Notes under the pieces: generated by a model
Told to the model about the DNA's origin: nothing
Database searches by the model: none
The model's input: only the letters and a program-made list of their open reading frames with translations
Part shown: positions 38,167 to 50,483 of the stretch, piece after piece
How positions within the stretch are numbered: position 1 is the stretch's first letter
Layout of the letters: each line of letters starts with the position of its first letter
Assembly: GCA_020433805.1 (NCBI GenBank)
Contig: JAGRBZ010000009.1
Location: 1-54,822, forward strand
Direction of reading: 5' to 3'
DNA length: 54,822 nt
Source: Anaerolineae bacterium
GTDB lineage: Bacteria; Chloroflexota; Anaerolineae; 4572-78; J111
Program-made: the position numbers and the translations under genes

Positions 38167-39040
38167 AGTCGCTGTCCTCTGAGGTTGTCTTGTACACACT
38201 AATATCATCTTGATGCACTTGAGCAATGTGGCCAAAAAAATGGTCAAGATAAATGTAGCGATAGCTTTCGGTAAATGGATATCCCTTTTCCCCGGCGGCT
38301 TGTTTTAGTATTAGGTAAATTTTTAGTGCATAAAGACTAAACAAGTCGTATGGGTAAAGATAATTTTGCTGGATGATTCCTTTCTTGGCATCTATCATTA
38401 AGAATTCCGACCCATCCAGAAAGTCAAACTCTTTTTTGGAGGTTAAGAAATACAAGCTCCAAATAGCATTCTGCCCTCTGTTGGGAAAAGCATTAGGATG
38501 AAGCGAATAAAGAAAATGAGCTTTAATACCTTCACCTATTACACCGGAGCTAAAAAATTCCGGTTCCTGTAATTTTGAACGCTCAAAATCAGCCACAGTT
38601 TCTAGAAGTTCATGATATTCATCGTCAAAGTCAGCCATATAATCAACCGCAAAATCAATGATGTTTTTAGTTGTGCTAAGCAAGTCCATTCCTTTGGCAG
38701 CATAAAAACTTGCTTTGTACTGCTTCATGGCTTGGTCTTGGGAAAACAGAGCGCCTTGGATAATAGGTAACTCTGTTTTCATTCCTGTCTTAAAGGCACC
38801 AGGATCGAACTCATATTCCTCTAGTGATTCTACATCAAGAAAATCCGCATATTTTGGTTGTCTTTTTAGAAAGTCTTCGATGGCCGATTGAATAGCCTGC
38901 ATTCGTTTTTTTGGTGGCTTCCAAAACGAGGTGAAGTATTTGGGAAAATTCTTTTCGATTTCATCTAATACTTCCTGGATGTGGGCGGGTTCATGGATTT
39001 TTCCCCAGGTTTCAGATTCGTAGCTTTCGTGAACGCGCAT
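38153..39040 (-). CDS. Unknown protein upstream of the RecQ-like helicase
   Basis: A 295-residue, mostly helical acidic protein with many aromatic residues. I recognise no motif. It has a good RBS (GAGG, 8 bases before the ATG) and its stop overlaps the helicase start by 14 bases, so the two are probably translated together and may form a complex. Another gene of the same strand ends 39 bases upstream. The ALHPNAFPNRGQNAIWSLYF-like region (about 175-200) may form a conserved core, but this is only an impression. Confidence 0.75.
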   Translation of the reverse strand: MRVHESYESETWGKIHEPAHIQEVLDEIEKNFPKYFTSFWKPPKKRMQAIQSAIEDFLKRQPKYADFLDVESLEEYEFDPGAFKTGMKTELPIIQGALFSQDQAMKQYKASFYAAKGMDLLSTTKNIIDFAVDYMADFDDEYHELLETVADFERSKLQEPEFFSSGVIGEGIKAHFLYSLHPNAFPNRGQNAIWSLYFLTSKKEFDFLDGSEFLMIDAKKGIIQQNYLYPYDLFSLYALKIYLILKQAAGEKGYPFTESYRYIYLDHFFGHIAQVHQDDISVYKTTSEDSDYGFH

Positions 39041-39079
39041 ATTGCTAATCCTCTATGCTTGTAACTGTGTACTTGTGGT

Positions 39080-40603
39080 TTACGAAACTTGATGGTTTCT
39101 AAAAAAAGTAATAATTTCTTCCCCTTTCTGAGCTACAAGCGAAGGAGTTGCGTTCTGACTTAACATCTCTTGATACGGGGTAAGGGCCTCTCCCTGGTTT
39201 TCACCCTCTAATCTATCTAGTAGTTCTGTAAGCAAAACATCACGTTCGACCAAACTTAGAAGAAGTTCGAATTCTTGTAGCGATAGTACAGTATAGGACA
39301 AATTGCTAATGCCCTTTGCTGCCAAAATTGTATCAATTTCTTGCTTAAAAAACACCGTATTAACCGTTTGAATTCGCCCCACGGTCAGCACGACGATTTT
39401 GAATACCGAACCTGTAAATTCTTGTAGCTGAGGCTCTCCTGCCTGAATTTCGTTAATATGCTGATGAGTTTGCCTTATGGCATTAGCAACACGTCTTGCA
39501 TATTGCTCTATATCTGCTTGACTACTAATTGAAACAAAATTCAAGTTAGGTATGAAAGATTTGCACTCAAATAGAATGGCAGTGTCGCCTTCTATTACAA
39601 CCCAATCGGCAGGCCCTCTTTTTTGAGGTTGACCGTATACTTTTTCACGAAGCACTATTGTTTCGGGATATACTGATTTAAGTAAATCGCCAACGTATTC
39701 TTCAAAAATTGTCCCAAAGGATTGGGTAAATTGGGTACTGTCGGCATCTAGAAGATCGTAATATATTCCTAAGGTTACTCTGTCTATTATAAGAGCAGGA
39801 TTTGGTGCTACCCAACGGTCATAGTGTACTTGTAATAACGGGAATTTTTTTAATGGGTTGAACTCGTACAAAACAAATTCAGGATCAGAAACCGGATAAG
39901 GAGATCGGATAGCAACTTGCCTAAAAGCTTCGTGGTCACAAGATGTCATATCAAGGAAGCGTTGTATATTTTCGTCTGTAAGAATGTCCAGGCCTTGCAT
40001 CTTCGCTTTATTGAGATATTCTTGGCTTATCGTCCCAATTGCGCCATATGGGCCAGCCTTAGATGCAAGAAAGATAAAGCCTAAATGCATAAATTGTTCA
40101 ATCGAAATTCCAGAAAGTTGCCGAAATCGCTCTGGAATATTGTATCTTACACTAGTGGCTACTCTAGCAGCAGTCTCATAAAACAGCAGATAAGCTGAAC
40201 CAAAGGATTGCAATGCTAGGCGGTGCTGGCCTTGCAATTGTTGATACTGCATTCGGACAAATACTTCAACGGGATTACGATTCTTGAAGTTTGGGTCATG
40301 AATGATTGGGTCGTCAATCTGATCGTACAGCATTGAAAGTTCGAGGTAAGCTTGCCAATTCAATTCCGATGGCGACAAAATAATCGGTGAGGTAAAGCGG
40401 GACTTAATAATCAACCATTTGGCTAAAAATTCTATTTTGAAATCACTTATGGCACCAGGATTATCTTGAGCAAACGTATAGATTGACTGGTCCAAAGCAG
40501 GGTTCTGAGATGCTTGAAGTAAAAAATTCAAATAGATTAAGGCATCATCCAACTTAAAACCACCTAATCGTTCCGTTATAGTGTAAAAAGGCGAATTGTT
40601 CAT
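39080..40603 (-). CDS. PD-(D/E)XK nuclease-like protein
   Basis: A 507-residue protein. The first 290 residues are helical and unassigned. The nuclease-like core lies at about 298-350: Glu301/Glu302 (GTIFEEYVGDLL), Asp333 (GPADWVVIEGD) and the Glu346-Cys-Lys348 pair (AILFECKSF), the standard E-D-ExK set of restriction-type nucleases. Its ATG overlaps the stop of the SNF2 helicase gene (ATGA), so the two are translationally coupled and this is likely a nuclease partner of that helicase. It could cut foreign DNA lacking the DUF1156 methylation; that link is inference. Confidence 0.8.
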   Translation of the reverse strand: MNNSPFYTITERLGGFKLDDALIYLNFLLQASQNPALDQSIYTFAQDNPGAISDFKIEFLAKWLIIKSRFTSPIILSPSELNWQAYLELSMLYDQIDDPIIHDPNFKNRNPVEVFVRMQYQQLQGQHRLALQSFGSAYLLFYETAARVATSVRYNIPERFRQLSGISIEQFMHLGFIFLASKAGPYGAIGTISQEYLNKAKMQGLDILTDENIQRFLDMTSCDHEAFRQVAIRSPYPVSDPEFVLYEFNPLKKFPLLQVHYDRWVAPNPALIIDRVTLGIYYDLLDADSTQFTQSFGTIFEEYVGDLLKSVYPETIVLREKVYGQPQKRGPADWVVIEGDTAILFECKSFIPNLNFVSISSQADIEQYARRVANAIRQTHQHINEIQAGEPQLQEFTGSVFKIVVLTVGRIQTVNTVFFKQEIDTILAAKGISNLSYTVLSLQEFELLLSLVERDVLLTELLDRLEGENQGEALTPYQEMLSQNATPSLVAQKGEEIITFFRNHQVS

Positions 40604-43600
40604 TTCATCTCAACTGTTTTCTGAAGCCATCTATTCTCAGGAATAATAAATCCTGTCGCAAAAATGTCTTCATCCATCGTAAAGTGAGCCGCCGGATTTT
40701 GTACTCGGTACAACTCTGGTGCATCCGTACCAGCCATCGTTACAATATAAAGCCAGAACTTGTCCTCAAAATGACGAGCTTTTTTCCATTCATTTGATGA
40801 TAGGCGAATTGCCCCGGATTGGGAGCGGGCTTTGACCTCGATGTAATGAATATCGGCAAAGGTGCCGTCCTCGTTGTACTGCGTCGAGCGCACGTCAAAG
40901 CCGTGGTTCTCGCCGGACACATCTTCCGGCTGCCAACCGTGGTCACGCTCATACTGCATCGCCACCTGCATGCCCACCGCCTCAATTTCTTCATCGCGTT
41001 TCATTCCGGCCTTGTCTCCCTTGGGTTTGACTTGGTACGTTTCTTCCGGCTGAGGTTTTTCCTTGATGCCGGTCGGGCCGGTCTCGCCTGGCTTTGCTTC
41101 CGGTTCGACCGGTACCGGCAACGGAATAACGGCGGCGGCTCCTAATATCCGTGGTTCGCCCACGGTTAGATTGCGTTCCAACTCTATTTCCCGTTCTAAA
41201 GCGGTTCGTCGCTGGGCCAATTGCTCCAAGTTACGCTGCTCATTGAGCAGGGGGAGACCAATCTGCTCGCCGGCGGCCTGGCGCATCTCATACTCCAAAA
41301 TCTTCTGATTCGACTCCTGGATCAAATAATCTAGCGAGCGCAGGCCGTACTTCTCCTTGATGTGGCACTCTTTGTGGCGGCGCTGCTCAATCTCGGCCTG
41401 GAAGGGAAACAAGACCTTGGTGATGATGTAATCCTCGATTTGGTTGCGGTGGGTCAGCAAGGCCATCACCTCGCCGGTAATCTCAGTTTGGTCAAGCGGC
41501 TCGTGGTCCCACAAAATAGCCGAGTTGACCATCTGCGGCGGGCCGGTCACAGGCTGGTAGAGGCAAAAGACCCGCTTTCCGGCGGGCTGACCGCTGCCGT
41601 CACTGACCTCACCCTCGACAAACCAGAAAACTCCTTCACGCTGGCCTTCGGGATCGCCAAAGACTGCATAGCTTTCGCTGTCGCGGCCAAAGGTGTGCAA
41701 GATGGTCTCGTTGATGGCCTCCAGCAACGGATGGCCCGGCGCAACAAACTCGGCTTCGGGATGCTGTCGGGCGTAGCTCTTATCAAACGTCAGCCGCCGG
41801 TACTCTCGATAGAGCCGGCCGTAGGTCGTCTTGAATTCATAATCGTCGCCCCAGCGCCGCAGTTCGTAGGGTACGGAGGTGGCGCGGTACATTTCCTCAT
41901 ACTGCTCAATCTCGCCGCCCAACCGGCGAAAGGCCCGCAGAAAATAATCGGCCACATATTCCGGCACCAGCCGGTTTTCCTCAGCGGTTAGCTTCTCCTT
42001 CAGCAGGCCGGCGTAATTGATATGGCGCGTGGCCAGGCTGGTCAGCGACACTTTGTCCAACAGTTGACGGGTTGAGGCCGCATCGACCGCCTCGATTTTT
42101 TGCTCGATCTCTTCAATACGGCGCTGACTGAAGACCGCCTCGCGCAGCAGTTCATCCAGCCGGGTGCCGGGGATCATCTCGCCGATGATGTCAAAGACCC
42201 GGTCGGAGCCAAGCGCCTCTTTCATTCGCTCCAGCTTCTCAAACAGCCGCTCCAAAATCTGGCCCTCGCGGGTATCGCGGGTGACCATATTGAAGATGTG
42301 AACTTCATACTGCTGGCCGTAGCGATGAATTCGCCCCATGCGCTGCTCCAGCCGGTTGGGGTTCCAAGGGATGTCATAATTGACCATCCAGGAACAAAAT
42401 TGGAGGTTGATGCCCTCGCCGGCGGCCTCGGTGGCCACCAGAATTTGAGTCTTGTCTCGAAATTCTCGCTCGGCGGCGATACGGGCATCCATATTCATAT
42501 GGCCATGAATGGTGGTCACCGTGTAGCCCCAGAGCTGAAGCTTCTCAACCAAATAGGTCAGTGTGTCTCGAAACTCGGTAAAAATTAGCAGCTTTTGCCC
42601 ACCCAAATTGGCCAGAACCTGATCGCGCAGCCCGACCAGCTTGCTTTCAATCTCCTGGGCGCGCACCTGCTCGGCCTGAGCAATCAAGCCGGTCAGTTGC
42701 TCAACCTCAAGCTTGACGTCATCGATATTTTTGGCGATGGTCAGATGTTCCAGGCGCTCTTCCAAACGCTGCAACTCATCTTCCGACATATCGGCCAGGT
42801 CATCTTCATCCAATTCGTTTAGACGCAGATAATCTTCATCCTGGCGGATCTTGTCCGGCAGCGATAACAACTCTTCCAGACGCCCCTTACGCCGCTTGAG
42901 CGACTCGTACACGGCGTGGGTACTGGAGGTCAGCCGTCGCTGCAAAATCATCAGGGCAAAGGAGATACTGCGATTCTCCTTCACCCGGTCGAAATAGTCT
43001 CGCACGTAATTGGTGACCCGGTTGTAAAGTTCCGTCTCGGCGTCGGTCAGTCGAAATGGAACGGTATGGACGTAGCGGGGCGGAAAAATGGCCGTGCCGT
43101 CAAAGCGCTTCAAATCTTCTTTCAGCCGCCGCACAAAAACGGGATTCTCTTTGTTTTCAACCGACTCCTTGAGTAGGTCGGTCTGGGCAAAAAATCCGGG
43201 CCGCAGCAGGTCCAAAAAAAGACGAAAATTCTCTTCATCGCCTCGGTGGGGCGTGGCTGTCAAGAACATAAGATGGTTGGTTTGCTTCGATAAAATTTCC
43301 CCGGCCTGATAGCGTTTGGTCTTGTCGATTTTGACCCGGTCCCGGCCTTGATAGGCATAGGCGCTCATTTTGTGAGCCTCATCAACAAAGGCCATATCCC
43401 AGCGAGCGCTGTTGAGGGTGGAGCGGATTGAGTCTTGCTTGATGAAGTCGATGGAGGTGATGCACAAATCGCGCTCCTCCCAGACATTCTCGCCCCAGGC
43501 CGACTCCATCCGGGCGCGGTCGACGATGGCGAACGAGATGCCAAAGCGCTCTTTCATCTCTCGCTGCCATTGGTATTTGAGATGGCCGGGCGCGACAATC

Positions 43601-44055
43601 AAGACCCGGCGCACCAGGCGTCGATACTGGAGTTCTTTGAGAATCAACCCGGCCATAATCGTTTTGCCTGCGCCGGGATCATCGGCGATTAAAAAGCGGA
43701 TGCGCGGCGACTCAAGCACGTAATGATAAACGGCTTCAATTTGGTGGGGGAGGGGATCGACCTGCGAGATACTGACCGCCAGTTGGGGATCGAATTGGTA
43801 GGCTAGCCGCAGCCGGTGGGCCTCGATGAGAAAGAAGAAATCTTCGGCATTATCGGTCAACGCAACCGGGTTACGCTCAATGATGTGAATTTGAGCCAGT
43901 TGGCCCTCGGTAATGTTTTGGGAGAGATACTGGTTGCTACCGTCCTTGAGCAGCACTTCCAGGCGGTAGTAGCCCTGTCGCGGCTCAAACTTCTTGATCT
44001 CAGCCTGAGCCGGCAGAAACGGTGCGGTAATCTGTTGTCCTATTTGCAAGTTCAC
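40600..44055 (-). CDS. SNF2-family helicase with C-terminal DUF3883 domain
   Basis: About 1151 residues from the GTG at 44055, preferred because GAGGG lies 6 bases upstream; a TTG at 44106 would add 17 residues. Motif I is DDPGAGKTIMAGL (GAGKT 128-132), motif II FVDEAHKMSAY, and motif VI QRMGRIHRYGQ, as in SNF2/RapA-type translocases. The last about 100 residues form a DUF3883 domain (HYIEVKARSQSGAIRLSSNEW), a restriction-endonuclease-like fold with the ExK pair. It heads the minus-strand defence operon (44.1 to 22.8 kb) and would be the helicase of an Hma-like helicase-methylase-ATPase set. It also resembles DISARM DrmD, but no drmA or drmB is present. Confidence 0.9.
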   Translation of the reverse strand: MNLQIGQQITAPFLPAQAEIKKFEPRQGYYRLEVLLKDGSNQYLSQNITEGQLAQIHIIERNPVALTDNAEDFFFLIEAHRLRLAYQFDPQLAVSISQVDPLPHQIEAVYHYVLESPRIRFLIADDPGAGKTIMAGLILKELQYRRLVRRVLIVAPGHLKYQWQREMKERFGISFAIVDRARMESAWGENVWEERDLCITSIDFIKQDSIRSTLNSARWDMAFVDEAHKMSAYAYQGRDRVKIDKTKRYQAGEILSKQTNHLMFLTATPHRGDEENFRLFLDLLRPGFFAQTDLLKESVENKENPVFVRRLKEDLKRFDGTAIFPPRYVHTVPFRLTDAETELYNRVTNYVRDYFDRVKENRSISFALMILQRRLTSSTHAVYESLKRRKGRLEELLSLPDKIRQDEDYLRLNELDEDDLADMSEDELQRLEERLEHLTIAKNIDDVKLEVEQLTGLIAQAEQVRAQEIESKLVGLRDQVLANLGGQKLLIFTEFRDTLTYLVEKLQLWGYTVTTIHGHMNMDARIAAEREFRDKTQILVATEAAGEGINLQFCSWMVNYDIPWNPNRLEQRMGRIHRYGQQYEVHIFNMVTRDTREGQILERLFEKLERMKEALGSDRVFDIIGEMIPGTRLDELLREAVFSQRRIEEIEQKIEAVDAASTRQLLDKVSLTSLATRHINYAGLLKEKLTAEENRLVPEYVADYFLRAFRRLGGEIEQYEEMYRATSVPYELRRWGDDYEFKTTYGRLYREYRRLTFDKSYARQHPEAEFVAPGHPLLEAINETILHTFGRDSESYAVFGDPEGQREGVFWFVEGEVSDGSGQPAGKRVFCLYQPVTGPPQMVNSAILWDHEPLDQTEITGEVMALLTHRNQIEDYIITKVLFPFQAEIEQRRHKECHIKEKYGLRSLDYLIQESNQKILEYEMRQAAGEQIGLPLLNEQRNLEQLAQRRTALEREIELERNLTVGEPRILGAAAVIPLPVPVEPEAKPGETGPTGIKEKPQPEETYQVKPKGDKAGMKRDEEIEAVGMQVAMQYERDHGWQPEDVSGENHGFDVRSTQYNEDGTFADIHYIEVKARSQSGAIRLSSNEWKKARHFEDKFWLYIVTMAGTDAPELYRVQNPAAHFTMDEDIFATGFIIPENRWLQKTVEMK

Positions 44056-44106
44056 GAGGCTACCCTCAAGCGAGCATCTTTGGTCAAGCCGTCTGATTAA
44101 GAGCAA

Positions 44107-44469
44107 GCAGTCGAAGTGTTTTCCGGGAGAAGATGGGGCTAAGATTCAAGGTCGGCGTTAAGGAGTCTTATCAATTTATTGTATCACGCTTATTATGTTA
44201 TCACAATGTGACCATGTGGCTCCTTTGAAGGGTTGTGTAACAGATGTATGCTTATGAAACGAACAGGGTGGATTTTTAAGGATAGCATCCGGGTACGTTA
44301 ACTACTAACAGAGACTGTCCGTCAAGCAATCATAGCTCGCAAGGATAATAAACAGCAGACTATCAGCAAAGAACTGACTTTAGGATTAGTACAACGTAAA
44401 TTAAGTTTTTATGAATAAAACTCGTGTTTTTGCTGAGAAAAACTCACAATTACTTATTTTCCAATGTAG
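44107..44469. other. Intergenic region upstream of the defence operon
   Basis: This region of about 360 bp should hold the defence operon promoter. The AT-rich stretch 44160-44210 (TTGTATCACGC...TTATGTTATCAC) is the best candidate but no clear -35/-10 pair was found on the minus strand. The frame around 44310-44410 (+) gives a short protein-like stretch (VRQAIIARKDNKQQTISKEL) without a start and may be a gene remnant. Confidence 0.4.
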
Positions 44470-47400
44470 TTAGCGCAGAATCACAGGCAAGTAAGTATAA
44501 AGCTGAGGACGCCCGATAATGTTCCATACTTCATTGGTTTCTATTGGCTCATTCGTATCGAAGATGATTCTTGCCTTGTTACTAATACGGGTTCCTATCG
44601 GAATGTTTGCTTTGTGCTTTATAAAGAAGCTGACGTGACCCTGACCCCGTCCGGTGCCATCTTCAGGAGGAAGGAAACCGGCCAACGGATCGGTAGGAAA
44701 ATCATCTGTGGCCGTATCAATAACTTTGAGCCGCCACTCAATTCGTCCCGTGTTTGTATTTAAGGAACCTGTCATGTCGATTACCATCTCGCCTTCGGTC
44801 GTGCCAGCGACCGTATCGGCCGTCGGGAATTCGCGCAATGAGAATTGATATTCGCCCGGATCAGTTGGCACCACGACCACTTGATCACCAAATGTGACAT
44901 CCGAGAATTGGAACGTACTCCAATCAAGGTTGGGATCGAGATTATCTTCGATGATTAACTCTTGGACCGGAGCCGTTGCCGTCGCGAGGTTTTCGAAGTT
45001 TATAGTGTAGTTGAATTTGGTTCCCGGTGCCAAGATATGATTATCCCCCATACCAGGAAGGCCGACTTTATCATTGGGGTCTCTTGACCTGATTACAGAG
45101 ACCAAAAGTGCTAAGAGGGATGAACTAGGATATTTCTTTAAGGTTGTATCTGGATTATTGCAGAACCGAGTGCCGGGCTCAATATTATAGACATTTCCTG
45201 ATGTATCGATGCAGCCGTCATAGGAAGTTGAACCAAAACCTAGACTTAAGCCAAGCGCAGACCAGCGCCCCTCCACCAACTCTTTAGCTCGGTCAGTTCG
45301 TTTTTGTATATTTCCACAACCTACCTCACTTTCAACACCTACCAATAAACAAGTAATGAAACGTACTCCCGAACTATGCGCAAATCCTATAAAGAAACAT
45401 TGATTACCATCACAGTCAGGTTCTATGTACCACAGTGTTCTCCTTCCAACACTGTATGAATGGTCGTCACCAACATCATATGTTTGAATACCTATGGACT
45501 CCTTAAAAGAGTCCTTGTAGTTTGGTAACTTACTAGAAATAGGCATAAAGCCAAGCTGGGATGCTGCATTCAGAATTAGTGCATTACCTGGTTCGGGAGC
45601 AGAAGATGATATATATGCATTAACAGCATTGCCAAAACTTTCACCTATGTAAGTTGTTTCTTGCCACTGCGTGTAACCCAGGCTCGTTAGTTTTTTTAGA
45701 ACGTCTGCCGCAACAGCAGATGTATTACTAGATGCAGGCCAAGGACAAATACTAAGAGTTAGAAATCCGCAAACTTGGGGGGGTCGATGCTCCTTGTTTC
45801 CAAATCACACGAATTACATTGCGGTCAGGATAAACTGACTGAAGAGCTATTGCGATATCCTCGAATCTTTGAGAGTCCTCATTGCTTTTCCAACCATGGG
45901 TTACTACAATTGTCTTTTTGTTAGGGTCGAAGAATGCCCCAGGATCACGCGGAGGTCCATTGGTGGGACCAACGATTAGGCTACCAAATGCATCTAATAG
46001 TTTAACATCATCTTCAGCTTGGTATGTAGCTGTTGCAAAAATGATACTTTGCTCTTTAAAGACGTGTGGCGACATCAATGAAGTGGAAGGTTCATTCTGA
46101 CTTGCTAGAAATAACGCAAATCTGATAAGACTATCCAAATCCGCAGGCCTTGAATGATAGGTATTCAGCTCCCGAAGTATTCCGAAGACTTCTTGTCGTG
46201 TATTACCGAGTTGGTCGATTGCGGAATTCCAAGAAGAATCCCATTGCGAATCAGGGACTCCTTCGGGTGTTAGTCGTTGCTTTATAAAATCCCAATCGAA
46301 CAGACTATCACTTTCCAAAACTTGACTAGCGACGATCTCTGCGTCCTGTTCAGTCGAAACTAAAAATGGAATTACACCTCCTTGTCCAGGAGGAAGCACA
46401 TTTCCCGGAGAAGCATTACCTGGTGCGATCCAAATTAGTACATCAGAAGGGGGAGAGCCATCTATGATAAATTTTGTACTTGAATCAGAGGCAGTGACCG
46501 ACAAGAAAGGCGCTGGCAGATCAGCACCACCCACATTTTCATAAACCAGATTGTAGCGATAAATTCGTCCTGGCCGTACAACTTGCGGGCCTTCCAAAGA
46601 AACTTCAAGTTTCCCGCCAGACCCTAACCCAACATCGATGGCATTCTGAAGAGTCGCAACTGCATTGTCTGTTGGGCGTTTCACTTCAATTGCATAAGAC
46701 CCGGTGGCAGCACCCTGCAAATTAAAGGTGGCAAATAGCTCTGCTTCCGAAACGAAAACATAATCACTTGCTGCAGTTCTTTGGCCGGATGGTGAAATCA
46801 TTTCCACGGTGGCACCTGATGTTAAGCCGGTGCCTTTTATCTGGATAGTTGAATTACCGGCATTGCTTACTTGGTTAGGAGAGACGCTGGTAAGCTGGAG
46901 TTCAGTTGTGTAATCAGCCTGAATAGTGGCTTCGAGCGAGCCATCGGTAAGTTGCGGAGCTTGTACAAGCACGTAATATTTGCCGGCTATCGTAGGAGCG
47001 AATGGGATGGCAACCGAAGGATTAGAGACAGACGCCTCTGCAAAATCATCATGATTATCAGGAGACGGATATCGTCCGGCAGCTACAAATATTTGCACAG
47101 GCGCCGAGGACGGCGAAATGGGCACATCTTCGGCTATATCGTCCAGGGTAATCAGCAGATTGTTTCCTGCTGCGGTCTGAATTTCAAAATAGTGTCGATC
47201 TGATGGTGCCAGTGTCATCGCATATTCTGTACCAAGAGCGAGCGGAATAATTGAGTCGGGGTCAATGAACACCGGTGGAGACTCCAGCCAAGGTTCAAAG
47301 AGCACGCCATCGCTAACCTGGTCACCAACTCCGGTGGGATTCAGAGTAGGATGAAATGGTCCGGACGCGTCTCCCCACCAATTTAATCGGGCATCCACTA

Positions 47401-47543
47401 ACACAGCAGGTGAGTCATTAAAGACAGCAAGGTTCTGCGTATTAAAAAATTGACTATTTTCAATAACTGGATCAGACCCGGATAATGCCTCCAAACCTCT
47501 AAAGTTGTGCTCGAAGCAACTGTGATAAAAGTCAAATGGTTGA

Positions 47544-48687
<1,144 letters not shown>

Positions 48688-49740
48688 GGTGATATTGCGG
48701 AGAGTAGGAGAAGCATTGTCCAAGCGGATAGCCCCAAAGTCGTTAGTGGTATAAAAGCCGTCATTGCCACTGTACCGAATGACTAAATTTTCCATCTGCG
48801 AGTTGGCATCATCGCTGTCAGTATTGAACTGTACGCGACCCCAGTCCTCGACGGCTGGCGTCGTTGCTGCCCCATCACCGTTGGTATCACCACCAACCGC
48901 GTCATCCCTGGTAGAAGTGAAATAAACCGGATTGTCAGCTCGGCCTAACACCCGCAGCGCGCCATTAACGAACAGACTATCATCGAGGCCGAACTTGGCA
49001 ATCACACCAGGCTGAAATACAAGGGTTGCGTTGTTAGCCACGGTTACATCACTTAGAAAATGTACACGCATACCGGAGGTGATGGTGAGGGTATCAGCGA
49101 TAGGAACGACCAAATCGCTGGTAACATAGTAGACAACGTCAGGATTGTCCCAAATGTCTGATTGCCAATCTCCACCGACAATCTCCGCGCCATTGATGAA
49201 GTTGCTCTCGAAGGTGATATTGCGAAGGGTAGGGGAGGCATTATCCAAACCGATAGCTCCAAAGTCGTTATTGCTGTAGAAGCCATCATTGCCGCTGTAG
49301 CGAATGACCGAGTGCTCGATGATGGAGTTGGCATCGTCACTCGTGCTGTTGAAATGTATGCGACCCCAGTCCTCGACGGCTCCGGTGCTGGTTCCGTCTC
49401 CGTTCGTATCGCCGCCAATCAGATCATCACGATAGGACGTGAAGTAAACTGGATTGGCAGCAGTTCCCAACACCCGTAGCGTCCCGTTGACAAAAACACT
49501 CGAGTCGTTGTTTAGCTTGATAATTGCACCCGCTTCAACAAGAAGTGTCCTATCTTCTGGGATAATAATGTCACAGGTTACACTATGGACGGCTCCATCA
49601 CCAGGCCAAACCTCACCTGCCTGAATCTCACCACACGGTGTCAATCCCTGGGCATATGCCTTACTCGGATATACCGACGCGACGATACCCATCCCTAATA
49701 TCACTACCAACAGTGGCAACTGCAATAGTAAGTGTCTCAA

Positions 49741-50148
49741 TTCTCTTTCCCCCTTATACTAATGGCGCTAGTTTAGGCAATTGTTTGTTGGGTTATGCAT
49801 TCAAACAGGAAGGACGTACATATCTCGGAATAATCCATTACGGCTACGATAGTTGTTGAGTATTGTAAATCGTGGAAACGTGTTTGTTCATTGGTTGTTC
49901 AGCAGCTTAACGAGCAATTATTTCTAAATTTGTGGGATACGGTCACTAGAGCTGAATCGAATTGGAGGACTGTAATTCAAATCTGGAAATCTTAACATCG
50001 AAACGGTTCGATAGGTGTTTCAGTAGAGGAAGAACTTAACGAGATTTGGATCACTCTATTTTAACAATTTTAGAACTGATAGCCCACTGTCTGAATGACC
50101 AGTCTTCTCTCCGCCAAACCGCCTAACCCCTAAATTTCATCTGTTTCA
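49741..50148. other. Intergenic region upstream of the beta-helix gene
   Basis: About 400 bp with no recognisable gene. A promoter for the minus-strand secreted-protein gene is expected near 49750-49850. A short frame around 49780-49859 (CLLGYAFKQEGRTYLG) looks protein-like but has no start or RBS. No repeats seen. Confidence 0.35.
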
Positions 50149-50369
50149 TTAGCGAACAATGGTTTCATTAGTAGCATTTACAACGGAATACCCCCGTCTT
50201 ACCCTAGCCAGGATTGTCCGTTTTATCACCGGCCACGCCTCAGCCAATGACCTAAACGGCGTCGGCAACAGCACGCGCTGAAATCCTCCTTTTCTGCCAT
50301 GAATCCGTACTACTGCCCACTCATCAATCAAGGTCGGCTGCCATCCTAACCAATAAAACTTGTTTTCAT
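50149..50369 (-). pseudogene. Small WGR-domain-like gene with a frameshift after the start codon
   Basis: The minus-strand frame from 50369 has GGAGAAG and then ATGAAAACAAG. One more A in that run would open a 72-residue frame: FYWLGWQPTLIDEWAVVRIH, then GRKGGFQRVLL and AEAWPVIKRTILARVRRGYSVV. The W..V.R..GR.G....Q pattern, followed by a GY-containing helix, resembles the WGR domain of DNA-end-binding proteins. As it stands, translation from this ATG stops after seven codons. An internal ATG at 50331 gives a 60-residue fragment. The gene is probably dead. Confidence 0.5.
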
Positions 50370-50379
50370 TCTTCTCCGG

Positions 50380-50481
50380 TCACACCTGCTCAAACAAAAT
50401 AGAGGTGAACTTTTTAGGCAGATACTCCCATAGCTGAGGCAGTTGAGTATCTTTTTTGATCAGACGGAGTTGGTGGCACAT
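50380..50481 (-). CDS. Possible 33-residue ORF preceding the WGR-like remnant
   Basis: ATG at 50481 to TGA at 50380 encodes MCHQLRLIKK... ending FEQV. The stop is 10 bases before the ATG of the WGR-like remnant, with GGAGAAG between, which suggests they were once an operon. No family recognised; it may be a fragment. Confidence 0.35.
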   Translation of the reverse strand: MCHQLRLIKKDTQLPQLWEYLPKKFTSILFEQV

Positions 50482-50483
50482 TC

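Noticed and set aside
41362..41991. A 209-codon open frame on the plus strand
   Set aside because: It is antisense to the SNF2 helicase gene, without an RBS or recognisable domain.
22828..44106. DISARM system
   Set aside because: A SNF2-type helicase and an adenine methylase are present, but the DISARM core genes drmA (DUF1998 helicase) and drmB are absent. DUF499 plus DUF1156 fits a helicase-methylase-ATPase type better.
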